Assembly (NCBI GenBank): GCA_017619585.1
Contig: JAFZSA010000030.1
Coordinates: 1-48,642 of the forward strand
Source of the DNA: Bacteroidaceae bacterium
GTDB taxonomy: Bacteria; Bacteroidota; Bacteroidia; Bacteroidales; Bacteroidaceae
Direction: 5' to 3'
DNA: 48,642 bases
Below, piece by piece: positions 31,278-40,272 of this stretch. Both the position numbers and the translations under genes were made by a program. Below the pieces are notes generated by a model. The model saw nothing but the letters and a program-made list of their open reading frames with translations, searched no databases and was not told the DNA's origin. Position 1 is the stretch's first letter; every line of letters starts with the position of its first letter.

Positions 31278-32777
31278 ATGAGTGACAGATTGTTTATTTT
31301 CGACACCACATTGCGTGACGGCGAGCAAGTTCCCGGATGTCAGCTGAATACGGTGGAGAAAATTCAGGTAGCCCGCCAGTTAGAGGCTCTTGGCGTTGAT
31401 GTTATCGAGGCAGGATTCCCTATCAGTAGTCCCGGCGATTTCAATTCAGTAATAGAAATCAGTAAGGCTGTAACATGGCCAACCATTTGTGCGTTGACAC
31501 GTGCTGTTCAGAAAGATATTGATGTGGCTGCCGAAGCCCTGCAGTATGCTAAGCACAAGCGTATTCATACGGGTATCGGTACCAGCGAGAGTCACATCCG
31601 CTATAAGTTCAACTCTACGCCAGAGGAGATTATCGAGCGTGCTGTGGCTGCTGTTAAGTATGCCAAGAAGTACGTTGAGGATGTGGAGTTCTATGCTGAG
31701 GATGCCGGTCGTACTGACAATGAATACCTGGCACGTGTTATTGATGCTGTTACCAAGGCAGGTGCTACGGTATGTAACATCCCCGATACAACAGGTTTCC
31801 GTGTTCCCAACGAATATCAGGAGAAGATAAAGTATCTGTACGAGCATGTTGATGCCTTTGCTGCAGGCAAGAGCATCCTGTCAACTCATTGTCATAATGA
31901 CTTGGGTATGGCTACTGCCAACACCGTAGCCGGTGTGCTGGGTGGTGCCCGTCAGGTGGAGGTTACCATCAATGGTATTGGCGAGCGTGCTGGTAATACC
32001 TCTTTGGAGGAGATTGCCATGATCTTCAAGACACATCCCGATTTGGGCATTGAGACCAATATCAATACCACTAAGATTTATCCCACCAGCCGTATGGTAA
32101 GTTCTCTGATGAATATGCCTGTTCAGCCCAACAAGGCCATTGTGGGTAAGAATGCCTTTGCTCATAGCTCAGGTATCCATCAGGACGGCGTGCTGAAGAA
32201 TGCTTCAACCTACGAGATTATGAATCCCAAGGATGTGGGTATCGATGATAATGCAATCGTGCTGACAGCCCGTAGCGGACGTGCAGCCTTGAAGCATCGC
32301 CTCAGCGTGAACGGTGTGGAGATCGATGGCGAGCGTCTGGACAAAGTTTATCAGGAATTCCTGGTTCTTGCCGACAAGAAGAAGGAGGTTACTGATGATG
32401 ATATCCTGGTATTGGCAGGTGCCGACAGAAGCGCTTCGCATAATGTCAAGTTGGATTACCTGCAGGTAACAACTGGTAAGGGCGTGAAGAGTGTTGCCAG
32501 CATCGGTCTTCAGGTTGCCAACGAGAAGTTCGAGGCTGCTGCCTCTGGTAACGGTCCTGTTGATGCTGCCATTAATGCTTTGAAGTGTATCATCAAGCGT
32601 AAGATGACCCTGAAGGAGTTCACTATCCAGGCTATCAGTAAGGGTTCTGATGATATGGGTAAGGTTCACATGCAGGTTGAGTTTGACGGTCACCTGTATT
32701 ATGGTTTCGGTGCCAATACAGATATCGTAACCGCCAGTGTAGAAGCATATATTGATTGTACAAATAAGTTTAGGTAA
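31278..32777 (+). CDS. leuA: 2-isopropylmalate synthase
   Basis: A 499-residue enzyme condensing acetyl-CoA with 2-oxoisovalerate, the first step of leucine synthesis. The DRE-TIM barrel signature [13 protein letters not shown], the metal site [14 protein letters not shown] and [13 protein letters not shown] are intact, followed by the linker GIHQDG and a C-terminal regulatory domain (about 385-499) that normally binds leucine for feedback inhibition. It heads the operon leuA-(DUF559)-leuC-leuD-leuA-like-leuB. A C/G-rich palindrome begins at its stop codon. Confidence 0.95.
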   Translation: MSDRLFIFDTTLRDGEQVPGCQLNTVEKIQVARQLEALGVDVIEAGFPISSPGDFNSVIEISKAVTWPTICALTRAVQKDIDVAAEALQYAKHKRIHTGIGTSESHIRYKFNSTPEEIIERAVAAVKYAKKYVEDVEFYAEDAGRTDNEYLARVIDAVTKAGATVCNIPDTTGFRVPNEYQEKIKYLYEHVDAFAAGKSILSTHCHNDLGMATANTVAGVLGGARQVEVTINGIGERAGNTSLEEIAMIFKTHPDLGIETNINTTKIYPTSRMVSSLMNMPVQPNKAIVGKNAFAHSSGIHQDGVLKNASTYEIMNPKDVGIDDNAIVLTARSGRAALKHRLSVNGVEIDGERLDKVYQEFLVLADKKKEVTDDDILVLAGADRSASHNVKLDYLQVTTGKGVKSVASIGLQVANEKFEAAASGNGPVDAAINALKCIIKRKMTLKEFTIQAISKGSDDMGKVHMQVEFDGHLYYGFGANTDIVTASVEAYIDCTNKFR

Positions 32778-33255
32778 GACCCTCTCTAACTCCCCCTCTA
32801 GGGGGAGGACATTAGATAATGAAGAGAGATTTTGAGCTTGCAGATCCTTTGCTATACGGATTACTCAAATCTTTTGCGCAGGAGAATAGACGGAATCAAA
32901 CAGAAGCAGAAAGTTTTCTTTGGAGGCAATTAAAGGGAAACAGTCTTGGTGTAAAATTTAAACGCCAGATGATAATCCTTAACTTCATTGTAGATTTCGT
33001 TTGCCTAGAAAAATCTCTTGTTATCGAAGTTGACGGAGGCTATCATTTCAAGGATAAACAAATGGAATGGGATGCCTATAGAACAGAGGAGTTGGAGAAA
33101 TTGGGATTTAAGGTTCTTCGTTTCCGAAACGAAAATATTATTTCAGAAATTGACCAAGTATTAAAGACAATACAAGAAAATTTAGATGAGCACAAATAAT
33201 TCAAATCAGAATCTCCCCTTAGAGGGGGAGGTGCCCGCAGGGCGGAGGGGGTCTT
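32776..33255 (+). mobile_element. DUF559 gene flanked by inverted C/G-rich ends (candidate mobile unit)
   Basis: The left end, from 32776, is AAGACCCTCTC followed by the hairpin CTCCCCC-TCTA-GGGGGAG (32790-32807). The right end, read on the minus strand from 33255, is AAGACCCCCTCCG, a small GCCC/GGGC hairpin, and CTCCCCC-TCTAA-GGGGAG (33213-33230). The ends are therefore inverted copies enclosing one nuclease-like gene. The block interrupts the usual leuA-leuC junction and overlaps the first codons of leuC. Mobility is inferred; no target duplication was found by eye. Confidence 0.55.
32819..33199 (+). CDS. DUF559 endonuclease-domain protein
   Basis: A 126-residue protein of the DUF559 family, related to Vsr-type very-short-patch repair endonucleases. 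The core is [18 protein letters not shown], then GVKFKRQ, and the PD-(D/E)xK-like active-site pattern [21 protein letters not shown] (quoted: VDFVC and IEVDGGYH), with Asp, ExD and His visible. It has no obvious link to leucine synthesis, sits between leuA and leuC inside inverted C/G-rich repeats, and its last codons overlap the apparent leuC start by 14 bp. Such orphan nuclease genes are frequent in Bacteroidetes; a cellular target is not known. Confidence 0.87.
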   Translation: MKRDFELADPLLYGLLKSFAQENRRNQTEAESFLWRQLKGNSLGVKFKRQMIILNFIVDFVCLEKSLVIEVDGGYHFKDKQMEWDAYRTEELEKLGFKVLRFRNENIISEIDQVLKTIQENLDEHK

Positions 33256-34634
33256 TATTTGACAAGATCTGGGACGCACACGTTGTGCAGAACGTGGAGG
33301 ACGGCCCAACACAACTTTACATAGACCGCCTTTATGCGCATGAAGTAACCAGTCCACAGGCATTTGATACATTGAGGGACAAGAAAATCAAGGTGTTCCG
33401 TCCCGACCACGTATACGCTATGCCCGACCATAACACACCCAGCGACCAGCAGGAGCGTATTGACGATCCTGTAGGCCGTAATCAGGTGGAGACACTGGCC
33501 AAGAACTGTGCAGAGTTTGGTATTACCCATTTCGCTATGGGAACCAAGGACAATGGTATCATCCATGTTGTAGGTCCTGAGAAGGCACTCTCTTTGCCTG
33601 GCATGACCATCGTTTGTGGCGACTCGCACACCAGTACTCACGGAGCTGTTGGTGCCATTGCTATGGGTATCGGTACCAGTGAGGTTGCTCAGGTGCTGGC
33701 TTCGCAGTGTATCCTGCAGAGCAAACCCAAGACCATGCGTATTAATATAGAAGGTACGCTGCAGCCGGGTGTTACTGCCAAGGATGTAGCCCTTTATATC
33801 ATGGCACAGATGACCACCAGCGGTGCTACCGGATATGCTGTTGAGTATGCAGGCAGTACCATTCGTAATATGAGTATGGAGGGTCGTCTTACTTTGTCTA
33901 ACCTTTCAATTGAGATGGGTTCTCGTGCTGGTCTTATTGCTCCTGATGAGATAACCTTCGCTTACCTGAAGGGTCGTGAGTATGCACCTAAGGGTGAGGC
34001 TTGGGACAAGGCTGTTGAGGAGTGGAAGAAGCTGAAGAGCGATGATGATGCAGTCTTCGATAAGGAAGTTACCTACCGTGCCGAGGATATCAAGCCCCGT
34101 ATCACCTACGGAACAAATCCCGGTGCAGGTATTGCCATAGACGAGTGTATTCCTACTTTGGAGAGTATTCCCGAGGCTGAGCGCCCTCAGTTCCAGGCTA
34201 TGCTGGATTATATGCAGTTCCAGCCCGGCCAGAAGTTGGAGGGTACTCCCGTTGACTATTGTTTCCTTGGTGCTTGTACCAATGGTCGTATCGAGGACTT
34301 CCGTGCTTTTGCCTCTGTGGTAAAGGGTAAGAAGAAAGCTGATAATGTAGTAGCCTGGTTGGTTCCCGGCAGTTGGTTGGTTCGTCAGCAGATTATTGAC
34401 GAAGGCATTGATAAGATATTGGAAGAAGCAGGCTTCGAGTTGCGTCTCCCCAGTTGCTCTAGCTGCCTGGCTATGAATCCCGATAAGGTTCCTGCCGGCA
34501 AACTCAGCATCAGTACCAGCAACCGTAACTTCGTGGGTCGTCAGGGACCTGGTGCCCGTACTGTATTGGCAAGCCCCCTTGTAGTGGCTGCAAGTGCTAT
34601 TACTGGTGTAATAACGGATCCCCGCTCTCTTTAG
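33186..34634 (+). CDS. leuC: 3-isopropylmalate dehydratase, large subunit
   Basis: A 482-residue aconitase-family subunit that, with LeuD, isomerises 2- to 3-isopropylmalate. The 4Fe-4S ligands are the Cys in [12 protein letters not shown], and the two in [10 protein letters not shown] / [13 protein letters not shown]. The family normally begins close to [11 protein letters not shown]; here that sequence lies at residue 24, and the preceding 23 residues (including [14 protein letters not shown]) are encoded by the right end of the DUF559 element. The only ATG is 33186, inside the DUF559 gene, so translation is probably coupled to it; GTG at 33231 is an alternative start within the repeat. Confidence 0.93.
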   Translation: MSTNNSNQNLPLEGEVPAGRRGSLFDKIWDAHVVQNVEDGPTQLYIDRLYAHEVTSPQAFDTLRDKKIKVFRPDHVYAMPDHNTPSDQQERIDDPVGRNQVETLAKNCAEFGITHFAMGTKDNGIIHVVGPEKALSLPGMTIVCGDSHTSTHGAVGAIAMGIGTSEVAQVLASQCILQSKPKTMRINIEGTLQPGVTAKDVALYIMAQMTTSGATGYAVEYAGSTIRNMSMEGRLTLSNLSIEMGSRAGLIAPDEITFAYLKGREYAPKGEAWDKAVEEWKKLKSDDDAVFDKEVTYRAEDIKPRITYGTNPGAGIAIDECIPTLESIPEAERPQFQAMLDYMQFQPGQKLEGTPVDYCFLGACTNGRIEDFRAFASVVKGKKKADNVVAWLVPGSWLVRQQIIDEGIDKILEEAGFELRLPSCSSCLAMNPDKVPAGKLSISTSNRNFVGRQGPGARTVLASPLVVAASAITGVITDPRSL

Positions 34635-34697
34635 AAGAGTGAAGAATGAAGAGTGAAGAATCAAATAATGTTCAATGCTCAATGTTCAATGTTCAAT
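34635..34697. repeat. Heptanucleotide array spanning the whole leuC-leuD gap
   Basis: Nine heptamers in unbroken phase from the base after the leuC stop to the leuD start: AAGAGTG, AAGAATG, AAGAGTG, AAGAATC, AAATAAT, GTTCAAT, GCTCAAT, GTTCAAT, GTTCAAT. The leuD ATG straddles the end of the last unit. Confidence 0.85.
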
Positions 34698-35331
34698 GAA
34701 AGAAAAATTCGACGTTATACAGTCAACTTGTATTCCTATCGAGATTGACAACAACAATACAGATAATATTATTCCTGCACGTTATCTGGCTTTTACTACC
34801 CGTGATCCTAAGTTCTACGGTGATGCCTTTATGCACGACCTCCGCTATGATGCCAACAACCAGCCCATAGCAGACTTTGTGATGAACAAGCCCGAGTTCT
34901 CAGAGGCTCCCCATAAGGGAGTGCACGAGATTATCGTTGGCGGTCAGAACTGGGGCTCCGGTTCCAGTCGCGAGCATGCTGCCTGGGCTATTGCCGGCTA
35001 TGGCGTCCGTGTTGTTATCAGCAATAGTTTTGCCGATATCCATCGCAACAACCTGCTGAACTGTTTTGTACTGCCTGTTATTGTCAGTCGTGAGTTCCAG
35101 TTGGAACTGTTCCGTAGCATTGCTGAGGATAGCAATACCCTGGTTACGGTAGATCTTCCCAACCAGACGGTAAAGAACGAGAAGACGGGCAGTGTGGAGC
35201 ATTTCGAGATTAATGCTTACAAGAAGTATTGTCTCTTAAACGCATACGATGATATTGACTTCCTCTTGGCCAATAAGGATAAGATAGAGGCATGGGAGAA
35301 AGACCCCCTAACCCCCTTTAGGGGGAATTAA
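34696..35331 (+). CDS. leuD: 3-isopropylmalate dehydratase, small subunit
   Basis: A 211-residue subunit carrying the swivelling domain of isopropylmalate isomerase. MKEKFDVIQSTCIPIEIDNNNTDNIIPARYL (quoted: STCIPIEIDNNNTDNIIPAR) at the N terminus and GGQNWGSGSSREHAAWAI are diagnostic. ATG 34696 gives the family N terminus; another in-frame ATG lies 21 bp upstream within the heptamer array. The last nine residues, DPLTPFRGN, are encoded by a C/G-rich palindrome, so the C terminus has been remodelled. It works as a complex with LeuC. Confidence 0.93.
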   Translation: MKEKFDVIQSTCIPIEIDNNNTDNIIPARYLAFTTRDPKFYGDAFMHDLRYDANNQPIADFVMNKPEFSEAPHKGVHEIIVGGQNWGSGSSREHAAWAIAGYGVRVVISNSFADIHRNNLLNCFVLPVIVSREFQLELFRSIAEDSNTLVTVDLPNQTVKNEKTGSVEHFEINAYKKYCLLNAYDDIDFLLANKDKIEAWEKDPLTPFRGN

Positions 35332-35462
35332 GGTTCCCAGCCCCTTTAAAAGAGAGCCCCATAGTCTCCTTTAGTAAGAGGAATGTTGATAAAATAATGA
35401 GAAAGGAAAGTAATATAATCGCAACCATCCAAGAACTCCCCCTAAAGGGGGATGGGGGGTCT
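35300..35462. repeat. Inverted pair of C/G-rich repeats at the leuD / second leuA-like junction
   Basis: The left end AAGACCCCCTAACCCCCTTT begins at 35300 inside leuD; the right end, read on the minus strand from 35462, starts AGACCCCCCATCCCCCTTT. About 105 bp lie between. The ends match those of the DUF559 unit in form and orientation but there is no nuclease gene, so this may be a non-autonomous or deleted derivative. Confidence 0.65.
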
Positions 35463-36983
35463 GTAGAGATAATGGACACCACGCTACGCGATGGTGAGCA
35501 GACCAGTGGAGTAAGCTTTGTTCCCCACGAGAAACTGCTCATTGTGCGTATGCTGCTACAGGAACTCTGCGTTGACAGGGTTGAGGTGGCAAGCGCCCGT
35601 GTGAGCGAGGGTGAGAAGGATGCAGTAACCATGATATGCCGATGGGCCCGTCAGGCTGGTCGGCTAGATCAGATAGAGGTACTGGGCTTTATAGACGGAC
35701 AGACCTCTGTTGACTGGGTAAAGAATGTAGGATGCAAGAATATCAACCTTCTTTGCAAAGGTTCTGAGCGCCATTGTAAGTATCAGTTGAAGAAGACCCT
35801 TGCTGAGCATCTGGCTGATATCAAGCAGAGCATCCAATATGCCCATGAGCAGGGTATCAATGTAAATCTGTACCTTGAGGACTGGTCCAACGGTATGAAG
35901 GACAATCCCCAGTATGTCTTCGATTTTGTTGATGCACTTCGCACGGCAGGCGTGAAGCGTTTTATGCTGCCTGATACGTTGGGAATCCTGAATCCCTTCC
36001 TTACTGCTCAGTTTATGACGCAGATGGTGGAGCGCTATCCCGAGTTGCACTTTGATTTCCATGCGCATAACGACTACGATATGGCAGCCGGCAATGTCCT
36101 GGCAGCCGTCGAAAGTGGTTGTAGGGGTATCCATACTTCAGTCAATGGACTTGGTGAGCGTGCCGGTAATGCACCTCTCTCCAGTGTGCAGGCAATCCTG
36201 AAGGATCATTTCCATGGCAGTACAGGCTTGGTAGAGGAGAATCTGAACAAAGCCAGCCGTATGGTGGAGAGTATCTCTGGTATTGCCGTTCCACCCAACA
36301 AGCCTATCATCGGTGAGAGTGTATTTACGCAGGTGGCTGGTGTACATGCCGATGGCGATAAGAAACACAGCCTTTATTGTAACGAGTTGATTCCCGAGCG
36401 TTTCGGTCGTAAGCGTGAGTATGCCTTAGGCAAGAACTCAGGCAAGGCCAATATCCTGAAGAACCTCGAGGAACTGGGCTTTGAGCTTACGTCTGAACAG
36501 ATACGTCGGGTTACTGACCGTATCATAGAGTTGGGCGATAAGAAGCAGCTTGTCACTCAGGAAGACCTTCCCTACATTGTCAGCGATGTGCTGAAGCATT
36601 CTGCACCCGTTGATAAGGTCAAACTCAAGAGTTATATGGTCTCTACCGCCTATGGTCTGAAGCCTATGGCCAGTGTGAAGCTGGAGGTCTGCGGTGAGGT
36701 TTACGAGGAATCCGCTATGGGAGACGGTATGTACGATGCCTTTGTACGTGCCTGTCGCCATATTTATCGCGAGCGCCTGAACCGCGAGTTCCCCTGGTTG
36801 GACAATTATCAGGTAAGTATTCCCCCTGGCGGTCGTACCGATGCGTTGGTACAGACCACTATTTCGTGGGTATGGGGTGATAAGACCTTCCGTACCCGTG
36901 CCCTTGATCCCGACCAGACTGAGGCCGCCATCAAGGCAACTATCAAGATGTTAAATATAATAGAACAAGAATATGAAGCTTAA
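35397..36983 (+). CDS. 2-isopropylmalate synthase / citramalate synthase family protein, second copy
   Basis: A 528-residue DRE-TIM enzyme: [29 protein letters not shown] and [13 protein letters not shown] are intact, followed by GVHADGDKK and a C-terminal regulatory domain. Bacteroides leucine operons also carry this second synthase-like gene between leuD and leuB; it could make citramalate (isoleucine route) or another 2-alkylmalate, which the sequence does not settle. The first 24 residues include [10 protein letters not shown], encoded by the C/G-rich repeat at 35431-35462, directly before the family start [14 protein letters not shown] 35397 is kept because an internal ATG at 35472 would remove the first beta strand. 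leuB overlaps its stop. Confidence 0.87.
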   Translation: MRKESNIIATIQELPLKGDGGSVEIMDTTLRDGEQTSGVSFVPHEKLLIVRMLLQELCVDRVEVASARVSEGEKDAVTMICRWARQAGRLDQIEVLGFIDGQTSVDWVKNVGCKNINLLCKGSERHCKYQLKKTLAEHLADIKQSIQYAHEQGINVNLYLEDWSNGMKDNPQYVFDFVDALRTAGVKRFMLPDTLGILNPFLTAQFMTQMVERYPELHFDFHAHNDYDMAAGNVLAAVESGCRGIHTSVNGLGERAGNAPLSSVQAILKDHFHGSTGLVEENLNKASRMVESISGIAVPPNKPIIGESVFTQVAGVHADGDKKHSLYCNELIPERFGRKREYALGKNSGKANILKNLEELGFELTSEQIRRVTDRIIELGDKKQLVTQEDLPYIVSDVLKHSAPVDKVKLKSYMVSTAYGLKPMASVKLEVCGEVYEESAMGDGMYDAFVRACRHIYRERLNREFPWLDNYQVSIPPGGRTDALVQTTISWVWGDKTFRTRALDPDQTEAAIKATIKMLNIIEQEYEA

Positions 36984-38034
36984 GATTGCTGTTTTGGCCG
37001 GTGATGGTATCGGACCAGAGATTATGGAGCAGGGCGTAGCCGTTATGAGTGCTGTAGCCCAGAAGTTCGGACACGAGGTTTCTTATAAGGAGGCCCTTTG
37101 TGGTGCTCATGCTATTGACGAGGTTGGTGATCCCTTCCCCGAAGAGACTTTCCAGACCTGTATGGATGCTGATGCTGTGCTCTTTGCCAGCGTTGGTGAT
37201 CCCAAGTTCGATAACAACCCAACTGCCAAGGTGCGTCCCGAACAGGGTCTCTTGGCTATGCGTAAGAAGCTGGGTTTGTTTGCCAATATCCGTCCCGTTG
37301 AGACCTTCGACTGTCTGGTGCACAAGTCTCCCTTGAAGGATGAGCTGGTACGTGGTGCTGACTTCATCTGCATCCGTGAGTTGACCGGTGGTATGTACTT
37401 CGGTGAGAAGAAAGAGGGAACAGATGAGGCTTATGATACCAACTTCTACAGCCGTCCCGAGGTTGAGCGCATCCTGCGTGTTGCTTACCAGTATGCCCGT
37501 CAGCGTCGCAAGCACTTGACCGTTGTTGACAAGGCTAATGTTCTGGCCAGCAGCCGTCTGTGGCGTAAGGTAGCTCAGGAGATGATGGGTGAATATCCTG
37601 ATGTTGAGACCGACTTCATGTACGTTGACAATGCTGCCATGCGTATGATTCAGGACCCCAAGTTCTTCGACGTTATGGTAACAGAGAATACCTTCGGTGA
37701 TATCCTTACCGACGAGGGTTCTTGCATCACTGGTTCTATGGGCTTGCTGCCCAGCGCCTCTACAGGCGAGCATACTCCTGTCTTCGAGCCTATTCATGGT
37801 TCATGGCCCCAGGGTAAGGGCTTGAATATTGCCAACCCCTTGGCTCAGATTCTGAGTGTTGCTATGTTGTATGAGTATTTCAATCTGAAGGCTGAAGGCG
37901 CTCTTATCCGCGAGGCTGTTAACGCTTCTCTGGATCAGAACGTCCGTACCCCCGAGATACAGGTCGAGGGTGGTGCTAAGTATGGTACCAAGGAAGTCGG
38001 TCAGTGGATTGTTGACTATATCAAGAACAAATAA
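36973..38034 (+). CDS. leuB: 3-isopropylmalate dehydrogenase
   Basis: A 353-residue NAD-dependent decarboxylating dehydrogenase giving 2-oxoisocaproate. Motifs are [12 protein letters not shown], the substrate loop [22 protein letters not shown] (quoted: [17 protein letters not shown]), [28 protein letters not shown], the metal site [21 protein letters not shown] (quoted: [10 protein letters not shown]) and [14 protein letters not shown]. Its ATG overlaps the preceding stop by 11 bp, so it is coupled. Last biosynthetic gene of the operon. Confidence 0.95.
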   Translation: MKLKIAVLAGDGIGPEIMEQGVAVMSAVAQKFGHEVSYKEALCGAHAIDEVGDPFPEETFQTCMDADAVLFASVGDPKFDNNPTAKVRPEQGLLAMRKKLGLFANIRPVETFDCLVHKSPLKDELVRGADFICIRELTGGMYFGEKKEGTDEAYDTNFYSRPEVERILRVAYQYARQRRKHLTVVDKANVLASSRLWRKVAQEMMGEYPDVETDFMYVDNAAMRMIQDPKFFDVMVTENTFGDILTDEGSCITGSMGLLPSASTGEHTPVFEPIHGSWPQGKGLNIANPLAQILSVAMLYEYFNLKAEGALIREAVNASLDQNVRTPEIQVEGGAKYGTKEVGQWIVDYIKNK

Positions 38035-38082
38035 CCCTTTTCCCTAACCCTCCCCCGAGGGGGAGGGGATAATGGGAAAGGT
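38034..38082. repeat. C/G-rich palindrome between leuB and the TPR gene
   Basis: AACCCTTTTCCCTAACCCTC, then CCCC-GA-GGGG, then AGGGGATAATGGGAAAGGTT: an extended imperfect palindrome starting at the leuB stop codon. It could act as a transcript terminator or mRNA stabiliser, but has no T run. Confidence 0.65.
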
Positions 38083-38930
38083 TGAATGGAATGTATTGGG
38101 GCAATATTATATATAAGGTGTGTTTTTCCTTTAGAGGAGGACTTTGTTGTCTCTTCCTCTTATTTGCTATGAATGCCAATGCACAGAAATACCAGCAGTT
38201 GGTAAAGCGGGGGCTGGAACAGATGCAGACCGACAGCCTGCTGCAGGCTGAGGCTACATTTCGCGAGGCCATAGAGGTCGATCCTCTTATAAAGTCCAAT
38301 GCCCTGCTGTACCAGTATATTGGCAATATCCAGGAGCGTAGAGGAGAATATCAGCGAGCCCTTGATTCCTACAACCAGGGCTTGGCTATCTCTGGTACAA
38401 CCATCAGCCTGTTGCTCAATAGAGCCTCCCTTTATATGCATACGGATAAACCATCGCGTGCAATGGCTGATTATACCGAGGTGCTGAATCTGGAACCTAA
38501 CCAGACCGAGGCACTCTTCTTCCGTGCCTATCTGTACAGTCAGCAACGCGATTACAAGCGTTCGCGTGCCGATTACGACCGTCTTATAAAGCTGGAGCCT
38601 ATGAACGAGAAGGCACGTTTGGGTTTGGCTATTCTGAACGACAAGGACCGTCGTCCTCGTGAGGCCATGGAGCAGATGGATGCCCTTGTGCAGCTCTTTC
38701 CCAAGCATGCTTCGTTGTATCTGGTACGTGGCGATATGTACCAGAGTCGTAAACAGTACGACTTTGCCCTTGCAGATTTCAACCATGCTATTGAATTGGA
38801 GCCCAATAATCCCGACTGCTACGTCTCACGCTCCCTTCTTTATAAGGATATGAAGAAGAAAAAGCAGTCCCGTCAGGATGCCCAGACCGCCCTTCGTCTA
38901 GGCGCTAATCCCTCCTTCCTGTCTTTCTGA
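38082..38930 (+). CDS. Exported tetratricopeptide-repeat protein
   Basis: A 282-residue protein with a signal peptide (hydrophobic CCLFLLFAMNANA then Q) and about six TPR units from residue 40 on, with typical cores such as ALLYQYIGNIQERRGEYQRALDSYNQGL (quoted: YQRALDSYNQGL), PSRAMADYTEVLNLEPNQTEA and YDFALADFNHAIELEPNNPD. It is expected in the periplasm as a protein-interaction scaffold; partners unknown. ATG at 38082 or 38091 are both possible; the first gives a slightly long n-region. It follows leuB by 47 bp of repeat DNA and ends at a strong bidirectional terminator. Confidence 0.78.
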   Translation: MNGMYWGNIIYKVCFSFRGGLCCLFLLFAMNANAQKYQQLVKRGLEQMQTDSLLQAEATFREAIEVDPLIKSNALLYQYIGNIQERRGEYQRALDSYNQGLAISGTTISLLLNRASLYMHTDKPSRAMADYTEVLNLEPNQTEALFFRAYLYSQQRDYKRSRADYDRLIKLEPMNEKARLGLAILNDKDRRPREAMEQMDALVQLFPKHASLYLVRGDMYQSRKQYDFALADFNHAIELEPNNPDCYVSRSLLYKDMKKKKQSRQDAQTALRLGANPSFLSF

Positions 38931-38945
38931 CTGTGAATAAAAAAT

Positions 38946-38982
38946 AACAAAAAAGAGGACCTTTGAAGTCCTCTTTTTTGTT
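38946..38982. terminator. Bidirectional terminator between the TPR gene and purA
   Basis: Perfect 15-bp arms AACAAAAAAGAGGAC / GTCCTCTTTTTTGTT with a 7-nt loop, flanked by A and T runs, serving both converging units. Confidence 0.92.
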
Positions 38983-39000
38983 GTTGGTATGTTATATCCC

Positions 39001-40272
39001 TTACTTACGCTCGATGGTCTGAGCACGGTCGGGACCTACACTGACAATGGTGATGGGAGTGCCAGTTGCCTTCTCTATATAAGTAATGTAGTCCTTGAGC
39101 TGCTGGGGGAACTGAGCCTCAGAGGTCATCTGTGTGAGGTCGGTCTTCCAACCGGGCAGATCCTCGTATACAGCCTGCCAGCCCTCGGTGTCGTAAGGCA
39201 TATCTGTAGTGGTAACACCGTCCTTCTGGTAAGCTACGCAGACGCGGATGGTATCGAAGGTATCCAGCACGTCGCTCTTCATCATAATGAGCTGTGTTAC
39301 ACCGTTTATCATGATGGCATACTTGAGGGCTACCAAGTCCAACCAACCACAACGACGGTTACGACCTGTTACAGCTCCGTACTCGTGACCAATCTCTCGG
39401 ATCTTGTCGCCTGTCTCGTCGAACAGCTCTACGGGGAATGGACCTGAACCTACGCGAGTGCTGTAGGCCTTGAAGATACCAAACACCTCGCCAATGCTGT
39501 TAGGAGCTACACCCAAGCCTGTGCATACACCACCGCTGACGGTGTTGCTGCTGGAAACGAAGGGGTAGGTGCCGTGGTCAATGTCCAACATGGTACCCTG
39601 AGCACCTTCTGCCAATACGCTCTTGCCCTCGGCCAAAGCCTTGCCCAACTCAATCTCAGTATCGGTGAGCTGGAACTGACGCATATACTCAATGCCTTCC
39701 ATCCAAACCTTCTCCTCTTCTGTGATGTCAAAGTCAGTATAGTGAAGGTCCTGCAGAATCTGCATGTGACGAGCTTTCAGGGCTGCGTACTTCTGTGGGA
39801 AGTCGCCCAGGATGTCGCCAACGCGCAGACCGGTACGACTGGCTTTCTCGCTGTAAGTGGGTCCAATGCCCTTACCTGTGGTACCAACCTTGTTCTTACC
39901 CTTGGCTGCCTCATAGGCACGGTCCAGTACACGGTGTGTGGGCAGAATCAGGTGTGCACGCTTGCTGATGTGCAGACGGCTCTTGAGGTCGTAACCTGCA
40001 GCCTCCAGCTCCTTAGCCTCCTGCATGAAGAGGTCTGGGGCAATGACGCATCCGTTACCAATGATGTTGAGCTTGCCTTCGTCGAAGATTCCTGAAGGAA
40101 TGCTTCTGAGGACGAATTTCTTGCCTTCGAATATGATGGTGTGACCGGCATTGGGACCGCCGGCAAAGCGGGCTACGACGTCATATCGGGGTGTGAAACA
40201 GTCCACAACCTTACCTTTACCTTCATCGCCGAAAACGATACCCAGCAGGGCATCTACCTTTCCTTTTTTCAT
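39001..40272 (-). CDS. purA: Adenylosuccinate synthetase
   Basis: A 423-residue GTP-dependent enzyme joining IMP and aspartate, first committed step to AMP. MKKGKVDALLGIVFGDEGKGKVVDC (quoted: GIVFGDEGKGKVVD) is the P-loop-like GTP site; GGPNAGHTI, VGTTGKGIGPTYSEKASRTGLR (quoted: TTGKGIGPTYSEKASR) and TGRNRRCGWLD follow. ATG 40272 lies in an ATGA overlap with the Fur-family gene upstream; a longer frame runs back into that gene and is rejected. Operon with the regulator is also seen in Bacteroides. Confidence 0.95.
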   Translation of the reverse strand: MKKGKVDALLGIVFGDEGKGKVVDCFTPRYDVVARFAGGPNAGHTIIFEGKKFVLRSIPSGIFDEGKLNIIGNGCVIAPDLFMQEAKELEAAGYDLKSRLHISKRAHLILPTHRVLDRAYEAAKGKNKVGTTGKGIGPTYSEKASRTGLRVGDILGDFPQKYAALKARHMQILQDLHYTDFDITEEEKVWMEGIEYMRQFQLTDTEIELGKALAEGKSVLAEGAQGTMLDIDHGTYPFVSSSNTVSGGVCTGLGVAPNSIGEVFGIFKAYSTRVGSGPFPVELFDETGDKIREIGHEYGAVTGRNRRCGWLDLVALKYAIMINGVTQLIMMKSDVLDTFDTIRVCVAYQKDGVTTTDMPYDTEGWQAVYEDLPGWKTDLTQMTSEAQFPQQLKDYITYIEKATGTPITIVSVGPDRAQTIERK

